A program made the position numbers and the translations under genes. Below the pieces are notes generated by a model, which saw only the letters and a program-made list of their open reading frames with translations, did not search any database and was not told where the DNA came from. Of a stretch of DNA of 64,000 nucleotides, positions 8,474 to 18,638 are shown piece by piece. Numbering within the stretch: position 1 is the stretch's first letter; every line of letters starts with the position of its first letter. The stretch is from Cyclobacteriaceae bacterium (GTDB lineage: Bacteria; Bacteroidota; Bacteroidia; Cytophagales; Cyclobacteriaceae), in contig JAEUUA010000001.1 in the NCBI GenBank assembly GCA_016787755.1, forward strand, positions 1-64,000, given 5' to 3'.

Positions 8474-9319
8474 TTAATCCCTCATAAAGTCCAGGCAAGC
8501 AGAAATTACTTTATCATCCTTCAAAACCCGATTGTGTCCCAACCCATGAGTTGTTAGTAGTCTCCCTTTCGGATATGCTATTATCAACTCTTCAGCTTGA
8601 ACAATGGAAACATCTTTATCATCGGCATCATGGACTAAAAGTAAATTAAGATCAGTGATCTCCTTTATAAAATGCATAGAAGTAAATTCTTCGAAAGGCT
8701 TTCCGTATTTCTGATGAATTAATCTCTTAAAGGCTGCACCGGTTTTCCATGATCCACCGATTGCATTCAAATACGATTTCACTATTTCATCAGCTATGGT
8801 TGGACTCGCTATGTTTATTAACTTCCTAACGGGTAAGCCTTTCATAATTGCATATAAGGCGACACCCCCGCCAAAGGAATGAGCAAGGATTGCCTCCGGA
8901 GCTCCTTTCATCTCAACAATTTTTCTAAGAACTTCCTCAAATTCGTACAGATTAGTTCTCTTTCCTTCAGATCGGCCATGGGCAGGACCGTCAAAACCGA
9001 TTACTCTATATCCGTGATCGAGCAAGGCTGGTATGAACTTCCGAAATTGGGTGGCTCGGCCTGCCCAGCCGTGAATTACTAAAACGTAAGGTTTCGATGA
9101 ATCGCCCCATTCATATCCTTGAATCCTTCGTTTCCAATCAATGTCAAAGAAATGAGCATTAGACTCAAATTCCCGCTCTTTGAAAGGAGTTCTATACTGA
9201 AGAGGGGTAAAAAATATTTTTTCGAAATAGCGCACAGCCAACCTGGAAGAAACCCATTCAAGTTTTGGAAAAATCCAACGGACCATTCTTAATGGAAGCG
9301 GAACTTTATTGGCTCTCAA
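8474..9319 (-). CDS. alpha/beta hydrolase
   Basis: A 281-residue alpha/beta-hydrolase-fold protein. The oxyanion region is VIHGWAGRATQF, the nucleophile elbow AHSFGGG (serine), the acid probably in LVHDADDKDV and the catalytic histidine in HGLGHNRVL. GFDGPAHGRSEG is typical of the fold. Substrate cannot be told from sequence. There is no signal peptide, only a hydrophobic N-terminal helix (PLPLRMVRWIFP). It lies 186 bp upstream of the ABC ATPase on the same strand and is divergent from the giant repeat gene. Confidence 0.88.
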   Translation of the reverse strand: MRANKVPLPLRMVRWIFPKLEWVSSRLAVRYFEKIFFTPLQYRTPFKEREFESNAHFFDIDWKRRIQGYEWGDSSKPYVLVIHGWAGRATQFRKFIPALLDHGYRVIGFDGPAHGRSEGKRTNLYEFEEVLRKIVEMKGAPEAILAHSFGGGVALYAIMKGLPVRKLINIASPTIADEIVKSYLNAIGGSWKTGAAFKRLIHQKYGKPFEEFTSMHFIKEITDLNLLLVHDADDKDVSIVQAEELIIAYPKGRLLTTHGLGHNRVLKDDKVISACLDFMRD

Positions 9320-9392
9320 ATTTATTTGATTAAAGTTTAATTTTTCACAAAAAAGTACATGTTACAATACGTAAACCAGAAGTATAAAACCT

Positions 9393-9400
9393 TATTTTTG
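9393..9400 (+). promoter_or_regulatory. Bacteroidota -7 box of the giant repeat gene
   Basis: TATTTTTG fully matches TAnnTTTG and places transcription start near 9404, about 19 nt before ATG 9422. It falls inside the longer reading frame from 9359, which supports the later start. No obvious -33 TTTG is present. Confidence 0.5.
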
Positions 9401-9421
9401 AGATGTTTAGTTAAAGTACCA

Positions 9422-12400
9422 ATGAAAAAACGCTACATTCCTTACTTTCTATTACTCGCTGTCATCTTTTACAGCCAAAACTTAATTGGACAGCGGTTTT
9501 GGATTTCTGCTACCCCGTCCAATTGGAACAATACTGCTAACTGGTCAGCTTCGTCTGGCGGACCAGGAGGTGCATCGGTTCCTGGCGCAAGTGATGTGGT
9601 CACTTTTAACGCATTGGGACTGGGTAATTGTACACTCGACATAGCTGCGAATGTAGCAGGAATTACCATGAACGGATATACCGGAACTGTAAACATCAAT
9701 GGATTTAATCTTACAACAACCGGAACAAACAATTTTGTAACAGGCACCATTAACAATGGCGGTGGGGCAGCAGCTGTTACATTAAATACCATAGGAACGA
9801 CAACGTTTAGTGGAACTGTATTTGGAGCCAGCGTAAATGGTTCAACAGGACGTATATTTTTTAATGGATCAACTTTTAATGGAACAGTTAACGTTACAAA
9901 GACAGCCAACAATACTGATTTAAGTACTGGGAATAATGCATTTCTAGCTGCAGTAACCCTTACCAACAGTTCTACGAGTCCTTTTAGACTTGCAGGAACA
10001 AATCCTGACATTTTTAATGGAACAATCTCATTGGTTAGCGGAAACTCAGGGGCACTGGAAATTGCTTATACTGCAGCCAATACACAATTTAATCAAAATG
10101 TTTCTGTCACTTACAATGCAACTGGTGCTATAACATTTGGTGCCAATGGAGGAACCTCTACCTTAGCTGCAACACGAACAATATCAGTCGCAGGCTTTGG
10201 GGCTTCAGGCTGTGGAAATTTATCAATAGCCCGGGTTACACAAACGGGGGCTACTGCTCAAACTATTAATCTGGCTGGGAATAATACCGCAACATTAACT
10301 CTTGGACCCGCCTCTTCATTTGCAGGCTCACTCACTGCAACAGTTCCTTCCATCATTTTTAACTCAAGTACTTTTCAAGCAGTAACCATTACGAAGACAG
10401 GAAGTCAAAATGATTTATCGCGGGGGGGAAACATTTTTAATGGAATAATGACGGTTAACAATCAAGGTGGTGACTTTCTTCTGGGTACTAATGCTGCCGA
10501 TGCAGGAGATATCTGGAATGCCAACGCTATTTTTAATAATACAGGAGGAAACAGACTCAGAATTGGAGAGGATAATGCGGGTAATCTATTTCAAGCCAAT
10601 GCCACCTTCACGAACACAAGTGTGACAGATGTTGCTAGTCGAGTCCAAATCAGCAGGTTTGGGACATCAAGCACAACCTTTAACGGCACCACTACTTTCA
10701 ATAATAGTGGTAATGCTAGTGATGTTCATATCAGTTATGATGCTGGCAGTAGTACTACTTTTAACGGCCCAGTATTTTTCAATTCAAATGCGAGTAATGG
10801 TGCTGATTTTTGGGTGGCTTACAATGGCGATGTATCCTTCAATGGAAATGTAACTATCAATAGTTCAACTGATGGTGTTCTATTTGGCAATGGCACAGGT
10901 TCTGTAAACATGTCTGCAGGAAACACAGTCTCAATAGGCGGATCTGGATTTACAAACGGTAGATTACTTATACGCAATTTTACTCAGGCTGGAAATACTC
11001 CAATGACCCTACTATTAACGGGTACTTCCATGCTGCAAGTGGGACCGAACTCCACTATTGGAGGCAATGCAAATTTTATATCACCACAGTTACTATTGAA
11101 TGGAGCCACCTTTGGTGGAACTTCCGTACTAGAAAAAACTGGGGCAACCGACAATGCTAGTTCTGGAGGAAATGTCTTTAATGGCACAACCACAATTACT
11201 AATAGTGGTTCAGGGTATATTTTGTTAGGTAACGGAAGTCCTGACCAATTTAATGGGATTACAACCTTCAACAATACGGGTAGCTATCGGTTTTATTTTG
11301 GGTATAACCACAGCGGTCAAACAACAACGTTCGCAAGTAGCCTAACACTAAACACTAACAAATCAGGCGGTGCAGATGCGTGGTCATATCTGGTGAATGA
11401 ATCTGCTAATTCTTCCATTTCAGTGGCTGGAAATTTTACTATCAATTGTGCAGGGTCATTACAAAGCAATCATCGTTTCTTAAATGGTGGTGGCACTTCG
11501 GCAACTTTTAATGGAACGGTAACCATCAATCTGACAAATACCCATGCAGCTACCGTTATTCAAATGGGAAATAATGGAACTTCTATCTATAATGATAACA
11601 TAAGTTTAGTAAACAGCGGAGGGGCAAGTGGTGTTAGTTTTAATGCCGGGGCAAGTGCCAATTCAACTATGGCGGCAACTAAAGCTATATCTATTGGAGC
11701 AGGTGGATTCGTAAGCGGCTCACTATTGTTGCCTCGTTTTACGCAACAAGGTACACAACCTATAACCTTAAACTTAACGGGATCAGCAATTTTACGAGTT
11801 GGCCCAGCGTCTGATTTTGGTGGAAACACTGATTTAAGATCCCCTCAATTATTTTTAGATGGGATAACCCTGCGAGGTACTGCTTATGTAGAAAAAACTG
11901 GGGCAGGAAATGACAATGGCGCTGGTAATAATGTCTTTATTGGAACAACTACTATCATTAACAATGGCGCTGGCCAATTAAGGACAAATGGAAATAATAC
12001 GTTTAATGGCACCACTACCATAACTAATAATGGTTCTTTCGATTTACTTTTAGAATTGGCATCTGGCTCTACATATAATGGGGATGTTACCTTTACCAAC
12101 TCAGGTACTTCAAATGTACGGGTTGCCTATACAGGTACTAATCTGTTTAATGGAAATATTATTGTAAATAGCACAGCTGGCAATGGCATAACTTTTTGCG
12201 AAGCTGCAGCTGCTACCGCTACTTTGGCGGCAAACAAGACCATCTCCATCGGGGGATTAGGGTTTTCAAGTGGGTCATTAACATTACCACGATTCACACA
12301 AGTAGGTGGCACTCCTCAAACATTGAATACTTTTTCAGGAACGACCTTATTAACAGTTGGACCTTCATCTGCGTTTGGTGGCAATGTGAATTTTATAGCC

Positions 12401-15400
12401 CCACAACTACTTCTAAATGGTTGCATCTACAGTGGAACTGTAACTATAGAAAAAAATGGGGCAACCGATAATGCAAGTAATGGAGGAAATACATTTACGG
12501 GAGTTACTACCATCACAAATAGTGGTTCAGGATATTTACTATTAGGAAATGGCAGTCCAGATCAATTTCTAAGTACTACTACTTTTAACAATACAGGCAG
12601 CTACCGGATTTACTTTGGCCATATTCACGCTGGTCAAACAACAACTTTTGCTTCGGATGTCATTCTAAACTCAAACAAGACTGGTGGCAGCGATGCCTGG
12701 TCTTTTTTTGTAGGAGAAGGAGCCAATACGGGAGTTTCTTTTGGAGGAAATTTAACAATTAATTGTGCTGGAGCTATACAGAGTAATTATCGTTTCTTAA
12801 ATGGTAATTCATCCTCAGGGTTGTTTCAAGGTCAGGTTGCAATCAATCTTACCAATACAGCTGCAGGAACAACAATCTTCATGGGTGAAAATGGAACCTC
12901 CACATACAATTCAAATATATCGGTTGTTAACTCCGGTGGAGCAAGTGGTATAACATTTAACGGTCAAGCATCTGCCAGTTCAACGCTCAATGGACTCATT
13001 TCTTCAGGAACATTCTCAAGTGGGTCACTGAATCTCTATCGCTTTACACAAGTTGGTGTACTCGCAGAAAACCTGACGTTAACTAACGGATCTATCTTGC
13101 GCGTTGGCCCAAATTCAAGTTTTGATGGCAACGTAAATTTCGTTTCACCTCGTTTATTTCTGAACGGAGCCACCTATAATGGATCTGCTTATTTGGAAAA
13201 AAATGGTGCTATTGATGATGTCGGAAATGGTGGAAATATTTTTAACGGAGCTACCACCCTCGTTGACTCCGGTAGCGGATACTTAATGACAGCCAATTCT
13301 TCACCTGATATTTTTAATGGAGCACTTACCGTTACAAATGCAGGGAGCAATTGGATTTATCTGGCTCACAATGTTGCCGGCAACCAATTCAATAATAATA
13401 TAACCGTTAACAATACAGGTAGTGGCAATGGTATTTTATTTTCAAATAATGCAAGTGGAGCAGCCACTTTTACAAACGGAACCATTACAGTTGGCGGGTC
13501 TGGCTTCTCAGTAGGAGATCTTCGCTTGCGCAGATTTACACAAGTTGGAGCAATCGCTCAAAATTTAACACTTACAGGATCCGCCCGTCTTTGGATAGGC
13601 CCTAACTCTGGCTTTGATGGTAACGTTAATTTTGTAGCACCCCAACTACTATTGAACGGGGCGACCTATAATGGAACAGCATATCTCGAAAAGAATGGAG
13701 CTACCAACGATGATGGCACAGGGCCAAATATTTTTAACCAGGCAACCACGATTGTAAATTCCGGAAGCAGCTACTTGCTAACAGCCTCAACCTCACCGGA
13801 TATTTTTAATGGAAATCTTATTGTAACAAACTCAGGATCTTCCACCATTCGGTTAGCAGATAATTCATCAGGAAATCAATTTAATGGAAATATTGAGATG
13901 AATTCCACCTTTGGCGGTGGTATTTATTTTGGAAACAACGCAAGCGGAACGTCCACAATGGCTGCCGGAAAAACAATCGGTGTCGGCATCACAGGCGTCA
14001 TCAGTGGTGATATTCGGTTGATTCGGTTTACCCAAGTCGGACCAACGCCCCAAACCTTAAATCTGTCAGGTATCGCTATTCTTACATTAGGTCCTACTTC
14101 AAGTTTCGGTGGTAATGTAGATTTTCGGGCACCTCAACTATTGCTAAATGGAACACTGTATAGTGGTACGGCCTATCTTGAAAAAACAGGAGCCACAAAC
14201 AATGCAGGGAATGGTGGAAATACATTTAATGGTGCAACTTCCGTAGTAAATTCAGGCAGTGGCTATTTGCTTACTGCCAACACCGCCCCTGATATCTTCA
14301 ATGGGGCTTTAACCGTATCAAATACAGGATCCAACATAATTTATTTGGCATATAATACCCCCGGTAATCAGTTTAATGGAAATATTACATTTAACTCAAC
14401 GCTCGGAAGTGGTGGAGTTTACTTTGCAAGTACGGCCAATGGCGCAGCTTCTCTTGCTAACGGTGCGTCTCTTCTTACAGGGGGTTCAGGATTTAGCAGT
14501 GGCGAATTACGGTTGACCCGGTTTACACAAATTGGAGCATCCCCTCAAACATTATTGCTCACAGGAACTTCGTTACTGAGAATCGGACCCTCATCCACAT
14601 TTAATGGTAACGTAGATTTCCGTTCACCACAATTCGGCTTGGATGGTACCATGTACAATGGCACAACATACCTTGAAAAAACAGGGGCAAACAATAATGA
14701 TAGCCCCGGTGGTAATACATTTAATGGAGCCACCACCATTGCTAATTCAGGAAGTGGATGGTTTAGATTTGCATTGAGTGCACTTGATACATTTAATGGA
14801 AACCTCACCCTTACAAATACCGGCTCTTCAACGATTCGAATGGCCGATAATATTCCAGGAACAGTGTTTAATGGAAATATTGTAGTGAATTCCACATTTG
14901 GTGGTGGAATTTATTTTAGTGAAAGTGGAGGAGGAACAGCTTCGCTTGCTTCTGGGCGGACAATCTCTGTAGGCGGATTAGGCTTTAGTATAGGAGATTT
15001 AAGACTCAGGAGGTTCACTCAAAATGGAGGAACCTCACAAAATCTTTTGTTTACCGGAACTGCCGGGCTGATACTTGGACCCTCCATAATTTTTAATGGA
15101 GCTGTCGATTTTCGCGCTCCACAACTTTTTATTGAAGGAGGATCCTATAACAATACTGTCTTTCTGGAGAAAACCGGAGCCACTGGAAATTCTGCGAGCG
15201 GCAACAGCACATTCAATTCTACAACCACCATACAGAATAGCGGTTCAGGATTTTTGAGAACCAATGGAAGCAACACATTTAATGGTCAAACATCCCTAAT
15301 CAATTCAGGGGCTGATTATTTACTTCTTGAATTAAACACCGGTAGTACTTACAATGGGAACTTAACCCTCCTAAATTCGGGATCCTCAAATATTCGTATG

Positions 15401-17155
15401 GCCTATCAGGGGGCCACAGCATTTAATGGAAACATTCAGGTAAATAGTACCAGTGGAACTGGTATTATTTTCAGCGAAATAGGAACTGCAACGGCCACAC
15501 TTGCAACTGGCAGAACAATCTCTGTAGGCGGAACCGGCTTTACAACAGGCGAATTAAGATTACAACGTTTCACTCAAAGCGGTGCAACAGCTCAAAACAT
15601 CGTACTTACTGGCACCTCAACTTTCAGAAGTGGACCGTCTGCTACTTGGAACGGTGCTTTGGCAGTTTCTTCACCATCTTTATTTTTAGATGGATCCATT
15701 TTAAACGGAGCTACTAATTCATTAATAAAAACCGGAGCTTCAACCGATTCAAGCATCGGTGGAAATACTTTTGGAGGAAACTCAACATTTACGAATTCCG
15801 GAACTGGCGTATTTCGATTTGCTAACACAACTCCTGATGATTTTACGGGAAATGTAACGTTCAATCAAGCAAACGGAACTATACAACCTGCGTATAATCT
15901 TGCCAGTACATTTAGGGGTAATGTAACAGTAGATGGCGCATCCGCTATAACCTTTGGAGCTAATAACGGGACAATCACATTTGCCGGAAATACTGCTCAA
16001 AATGTTATAAAGAGTGGAAGTGCGTCTCCCATATTCAGAAGATTATTAATGAATAAATCAGGTAACTCAGTTACACTTGCCACAGACGCAAGTGTAACTA
16101 CAAATGCTACCTTTACCACGGGTGTGATTAATACAACCTCTGCTAATATTCTTAATTTTGCAAATGGATCTACAGTAACCGGTGGATCAAATGCAAGTCA
16201 TATCGATGGCCCGGTTGTCAAAATTGGAAATGCCGCCTTCTCTTTTCCAACTGGCGATAATGGAATCTACAGACCAATTTCGATTTCAGCACCTACCACG
16301 AGTACCCATGCGTTCCGAGCCGAATATTTCAAAGCTGCCCAAACTTTTGGCGGAGCAGCCACTTATCCCGCAGGGATTCTAACTGTTAGTTCTTGCGAAT
16401 ACTGGGTTTTAGATCGCACAGTTGGAGCCTCCAATGTAAACGTAACACTAAGTTGGAACTCACCAGACTGCACGGGTGCATATATCACCAACTTACCAAC
16501 CTTGCGAGTTGTTAGATGGAACGGTGCCGGCTGGGTTGACCATGGAAATGGTGGAACCACCGGGAACGCGGCTGCGGGAACTTTGATTACATCCGCTCCA
16601 ATTACCAGCTTTAGTCCTATAACCCTTGGCTCTACCACGTTATCCAACCCGCTCCCTGTTGAGTTGATAAGTTTTACTGCTCAAGCATTACATGAGCAAG
16701 TAAAATTAAATTGGTTAACTGCTTCAGAATTGAACAATGATTACTTCACTATTCAACGTTCGATTGACGGAGCCGAGTTTGAAAGCATGGTTGAGGTGGA
16801 TGGTGCCGGAACCACTCAAACTGCTACTGAATATGAATATATTGACAGGAACCCGCTACCTAATCTTTCTTACTATCGACTAAGGCAAACAGACTTCGAT
16901 AAGAAGTTTACGTATTCAAAAGTTGTTGCTGTCAATGTTTCTCTTGATGGAGGTCTATCTATGCATCCCAACCCAGTTAGTTATGGAACACCATTAACGC
17001 TAAATCGAAAAGGGGACTACATTATTTTAAATAACCTGGGATCGACTGTTCTGAAAGTACAAGGTGTAAATCAGATTGATATTACTTCTTTAGCCCCTGG
17101 GGTTTATACGCTAAGAAGTTCAACTGGTGACATTAAGAGGCTCGTTATTCAGTGA
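9422..17155 (+). CDS. giant modular beta-solenoid-like T9SS cargo protein
   Basis: The protein is about 2577 residues from ATG 9422 (MKKRYIPYFLLLAVIFYSQ, a clear signal peptide). A frame from 9359 adds 21 residues that spoil the signal. After an N-terminal lead-in (FWISATPSNWNNTANWS, common in such surface proteins), the body is built of Gly/Asn/Thr/Ser-rich turns such as FNGTTTITNSGSG. The block ending RFTQ.G followed by a GP motif and LEKTGA recurs ten times. Near 16200 a segment with FPTGDNGIYRPISIS follows, then a fibronectin-like domain (LPVELISFTAQ...YYRLRQTDFD) and a type A T9SS sorting domain over the last 65 or so residues (MHPNPVSYGTPL ending TGDIKRLVIQ). It is therefore exported and anchored on the surface or secreted. 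Adhesion or a structural role is inference. Confidence 0.9.
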   Translation: MKKRYIPYFLLLAVIFYSQNLIGQRFWISATPSNWNNTANWSASSGGPGGASVPGASDVVTFNALGLGNCTLDIAANVAGITMNGYTGTVNINGFNLTTTGTNNFVTGTINNGGGAAAVTLNTIGTTTFSGTVFGASVNGSTGRIFFNGSTFNGTVNVTKTANNTDLSTGNNAFLAAVTLTNSSTSPFRLAGTNPDIFNGTISLVSGNSGALEIAYTAANTQFNQNVSVTYNATGAITFGANGGTSTLAATRTISVAGFGASGCGNLSIARVTQTGATAQTINLAGNNTATLTLGPASSFAGSLTATVPSIIFNSSTFQAVTITKTGSQNDLSRGGNIFNGIMTVNNQGGDFLLGTNAADAGDIWNANAIFNNTGGNRLRIGEDNAGNLFQANATFTNTSVTDVASRVQISRFGTSSTTFNGTTTFNNSGNASDVHISYDAGSSTTFNGPVFFNSNASNGADFWVAYNGDVSFNGNVTINSSTDGVLFGNGTGSVNMSAGNTVSIGGSGFTNGRLLIRNFTQAGNTPMTLLLTGTSMLQVGPNSTIGGNANFISPQLLLNGATFGGTSVLEKTGATDNASSGGNVFNGTTTITNSGSGYILLGNGSPDQFNGITTFNNTGSYRFYFGYNHSGQTTTFASSLTLNTNKSGGADAWSYLVNESANSSISVAGNFTINCAGSLQSNHRFLNGGGTSATFNGTVTINLTNTHAATVIQMGNNGTSIYNDNISLVNSGGASGVSFNAGASANSTMAATKAISIGAGGFVSGSLLLPRFTQQGTQPITLNLTGSAILRVGPASDFGGNTDLRSPQLFLDGITLRGTAYVEKTGAGNDNGAGNNVFIGTTTIINNGAGQLRTNGNNTFNGTTTITNNGSFDLLLELASGSTYNGDVTFTNSGTSNVRVAYTGTNLFNGNIIVNSTAGNGITFCEAAAATATLAANKTISIGGLGFSSGSLTLPRFTQVGGTPQTLNTFSGTTLLTVGPSSAFGGNVNFIAPQLLLNGCIYSGTVTIEKNGATDNASNGGNTFTGVTTITNSGSGYLLLGNGSPDQFLSTTTFNNTGSYRIYFGHIHAGQTTTFASDVILNSNKTGGSDAWSFFVGEGANTGVSFGGNLTINCAGAIQSNYRFLNGNSSSGLFQGQVAINLTNTAAGTTIFMGENGTSTYNSNISVVNSGGASGITFNGQASASSTLNGLISSGTFSSGSLNLYRFTQVGVLAENLTLTNGSILRVGPNSSFDGNVNFVSPRLFLNGATYNGSAYLEKNGAIDDVGNGGNIFNGATTLVDSGSGYLMTANSSPDIFNGALTVTNAGSNWIYLAHNVAGNQFNNNITVNNTGSGNGILFSNNASGAATFTNGTITVGGSGFSVGDLRLRRFTQVGAIAQNLTLTGSARLWIGPNSGFDGNVNFVAPQLLLNGATYNGTAYLEKNGATNDDGTGPNIFNQATTIVNSGSSYLLTASTSPDIFNGNLIVTNSGSSTIRLADNSSGNQFNGNIEMNSTFGGGIYFGNNASGTSTMAAGKTIGVGITGVISGDIRLIRFTQVGPTPQTLNLSGIAILTLGPTSSFGGNVDFRAPQLLLNGTLYSGTAYLEKTGATNNAGNGGNTFNGATSVVNSGSGYLLTANTAPDIFNGALTVSNTGSNIIYLAYNTPGNQFNGNITFNSTLGSGGVYFASTANGAASLANGASLLTGGSGFSSGELRLTRFTQIGASPQTLLLTGTSLLRIGPSSTFNGNVDFRSPQFGLDGTMYNGTTYLEKTGANNNDSPGGNTFNGATTIANSGSGWFRFALSALDTFNGNLTLTNTGSSTIRMADNIPGTVFNGNIVVNSTFGGGIYFSESGGGTASLASGRTISVGGLGFSIGDLRLRRFTQNGGTSQNLLFTGTAGLILGPSIIFNGAVDFRAPQLFIEGGSYNNTVFLEKTGATGNSASGNSTFNSTTTIQNSGSGFLRTNGSNTFNGQTSLINSGADYLLLELNTGSTYNGNLTLLNSGSSNIRMAYQGATAFNGNIQVNSTSGTGIIFSEIGTATATLATGRTISVGGTGFTTGELRLQRFTQSGATAQNIVLTGTSTFRSGPSATWNGALAVSSPSLFLDGSILNGATNSLIKTGASTDSSIGGNTFGGNSTFTNSGTGVFRFANTTPDDFTGNVTFNQANGTIQPAYNLASTFRGNVTVDGASAITFGANNGTITFAGNTAQNVIKSGSASPIFRRLLMNKSGNSVTLATDASVTTNATFTTGVINTTSANILNFANGSTVTGGSNASHIDGPVVKIGNAAFSFPTGDNGIYRPISISAPTTSTHAFRAEYFKAAQTFGGAATYPAGILTVSSCEYWVLDRTVGASNVNVTLSWNSPDCTGAYITNLPTLRVVRWNGAGWVDHGNGGTTGNAAAGTLITSAPITSFSPITLGSTTLSNPLPVELISFTAQALHEQVKLNWLTASELNNDYFTIQRSIDGAEFESMVEVDGAGTTQTATEYEYIDRNPLPNLSYYRLRQTDFDKKFTYSKVVAVNVSLDGGLSMHPNPVSYGTPLTLNRKGDYIILNNLGSTVLKVQGVNQIDITSLAPGVYTLRSSTGDIKRLVIQ
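10235..15571 (+). repeat. ten-module coding repeat inside the giant gene
   Basis: The FTQ anchor (VTQ in the first copy) occurs with its codon starting at 10235, 10979, 11738, 12293, 13043, 13535, 14027, 14522, 15014 and 15569. Spacings are 248, 253, 185, 250, 164, 164, 165, 164 and 185 residues. Three module classes follow: long (about 250), middle (185) and short (164), in the order long, long, middle, long, four short, middle. The longer classes carry extra solenoid turns: the long ones share a TFASSLTLNTNKSGG-like insert, the middle ones an LRTNGNNTFNG-like insert. Nucleotide identity between copies is low by eye, so the duplications look old or strongly drifted. Confidence 0.85.
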
Positions 17156-17912
17156 TTTGAAAAGAATAGGATTGTGTTTTGTGTTTGAAGGTTTCTACGT
17201 GGTAGGTTCTTTCCGAATACAAAACACGGTTCTGTTTATCAACAAGAACAACCGTTGAGCACCTTGTTCCATATCCTTTCATTTTAATAAACATAGCAGA
17301 CAACGCTCGCTCGCGTTCTAACCCAACACCCGTTTCCGGAAGTTGACTATCTGCAGCTCTTTGGTCATCGTGCAAAAGTTCAAATAAAACTTCTCCATTA
17401 AAGTTATCCATTGAAACTGCATCTTTGAAATTCTTCTTGCCACGCTCAACTTTTGGCCAAGGCGTATCCAATAAATGATTGCTCAGTCCATAAATTCCAG
17501 ATTCTAGTTTCTGGATTCCCGTTTTGTAATTAGATAAGTACCATAATTCATTGGCAGAACCAACTAATAGATTAAATCCATTGTATTGCTTCATATTTGG
17601 AAGCAGAGAAATTAAATATTCAGATGGCGTTTCTTCATTCGTTAAATAATTAGAAACCAATTGTCCCCGGGAAGGTGCATGCGGATTTATATTAGCTGGA
17701 TCGCGATAATTAGTAACTAAACTAATTCGGCCATTCTTATTCATCGCCATCCATGTGCCTGAGGCCTCCAAATCACGCCCCCCGATTATAGATGGATGAT
17801 CCTCCCAAAAAGATGCTTGCGCAGTTTTACGTACATAGAATTCATCGCGGTTCGCTGCGATGATGAGTTTGTATACTGGGTGCTGATTAAGAGATAGAAA
17901 AATTAAACACAT
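17145..17912 (-). CDS. NRDE (TANGO2-like) family protein
   Basis: A 255-residue protein of the NRDE/TANGO2 family, named for the Asn-Arg-Asp-Glu motif seen here at IAANRDEFY near residue 20. The N-terminal MCLIF start with Cys2 is typical and may be exposed as an N-terminal nucleophile after Met removal. Other family signatures are GGRDLEASGTWMAMNKNGR and LVTNYRDP. TANGO2 homologues have been linked to haem and lipid handling, but the bacterial role is undefined. The 3' end overlaps the giant gene by 11 bp in convergent orientation. Confidence 0.92.
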   Translation of the reverse strand: MCLIFLSLNQHPVYKLIIAANRDEFYVRKTAQASFWEDHPSIIGGRDLEASGTWMAMNKNGRISLVTNYRDPANINPHAPSRGQLVSNYLTNEETPSEYLISLLPNMKQYNGFNLLVGSANELWYLSNYKTGIQKLESGIYGLSNHLLDTPWPKVERGKKNFKDAVSMDNFNGEVLFELLHDDQRAADSQLPETGVGLERERALSAMFIKMKGYGTRCSTVVLVDKQNRVLYSERTYHVETFKHKTQSYSFQITE

Positions 17913-17950
17913 TCAATTTTCGATTAATAACAGTTGGAATCCATTGTACC

Positions 17951-18547
17951 TTAAAAAAGTTCAAGCTGAGATGGTAAAAGTTGAAATGACCTTCTGTGAT
18001 ACGATGTAATTCCTAACACTCTGATTCCATCCCGATGTTCTTCGGTAGGATAACCCACATTAGTATCCCAGCCATATCCTGGATGCAATTGAGATAATTT
18101 CTCCATCAAGTCATCACGATAATTTTTTGCCAACACAGAAGCTGCCGCAATAGAAAGATATTTTCCATCACCTTTTATCACACATTCAAATTTCAAATCC
18201 CGATAAGGGGTAAATCGATTTCCGTCTATTAAAAGAAATTGAGGTTGAATCTCAAGCTTATCCAATGCTAAATGCATTGCCTTAAACGAAGCATTTAAAA
18301 TATTTATCTTATCAATTTCTCCATTGCTTACTTCAGCAACAGCCCAAGCTAAAGCATCGCGTATAATATCTTGTTCTACTGCTTTTCGTTCCTCTTTCTT
18401 TAATTGTTTTGAATCGGTGAGCAACTCATGGGTATAATTTTTAGGAAGAATAACGGCTGCTGCTACTACAGGTCCTGCCAAACATCCTCTGCCAACTTCA
18501 TCGCAGCCAGCTTCAATTAAATCAGGTGTATAGGATGATAGTAACAT
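17951..18547 (-). CDS. rnhB: ribonuclease HII
   Basis: RNase HII cleaves RNA embedded in DNA, removing misincorporated ribonucleotides. The 198-residue protein shows the catalytic signature AGCDEVGRGCLAGPV, with the DE pair and the GRG triplet that recognises the junction. It also has the active-site Asp in LLIDGNRF and the KGDGKYLSIAAASVLAK block. I place the start at ATG 18547 (MLLSSYTPDLIEAG), as in homologues. A frame extends to TTG 18562, but those codons lie in a dispersed 19-nt repeat. Confidence 0.95.
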   Translation of the reverse strand: MLLSSYTPDLIEAGCDEVGRGCLAGPVVAAAVILPKNYTHELLTDSKQLKKEERKAVEQDIIRDALAWAVAEVSNGEIDKINILNASFKAMHLALDKLEIQPQFLLIDGNRFTPYRDLKFECVIKGDGKYLSIAAASVLAKNYRDDLMEKLSQLHPGYGWDTNVGYPTEEHRDGIRVLGITSYHRRSFQLLPSQLELF

Positions 18548-18551
18548 TTCA

Positions 18552-18570
18552 TCAAAAATCAAGATTCAAA
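18552..18570. repeat. 19-nt direct repeat, copy 1
   Basis: The sequence TCAAAAATCAAGATTCAAA occurs here and again at 19182-19200. Related TTCAAGATTCAAAATTC strings extend it to about 18592. The copy lies in the intergenic space between rnhB and the Nudix gene. Confidence 0.8.
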
Positions 18571-18638
18571 ATTCAAAATTCAAGATCAATTCAACTAAAT
18601 GTCAGGATAATTTTCAAACTTGAATTTTTAAACGCTTA

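Noticed and set aside
10235..15571. Possible CRISPR array or satellite because of regular periodicity
   Set aside because: The periodicity is in one continuous reading frame with low nucleotide identity and long units; no short identical repeats with unique spacers.
9469..16647. Several antisense open frames inside the giant repeat gene (for example 9469-10011 and 14545-14895 on the minus strand)
   Set aside because: They have no family motifs, are rich in Pro/Val/Leu as expected from complementing Gly/Asn/Thr codons, and recur with the repeat; they are shadows.
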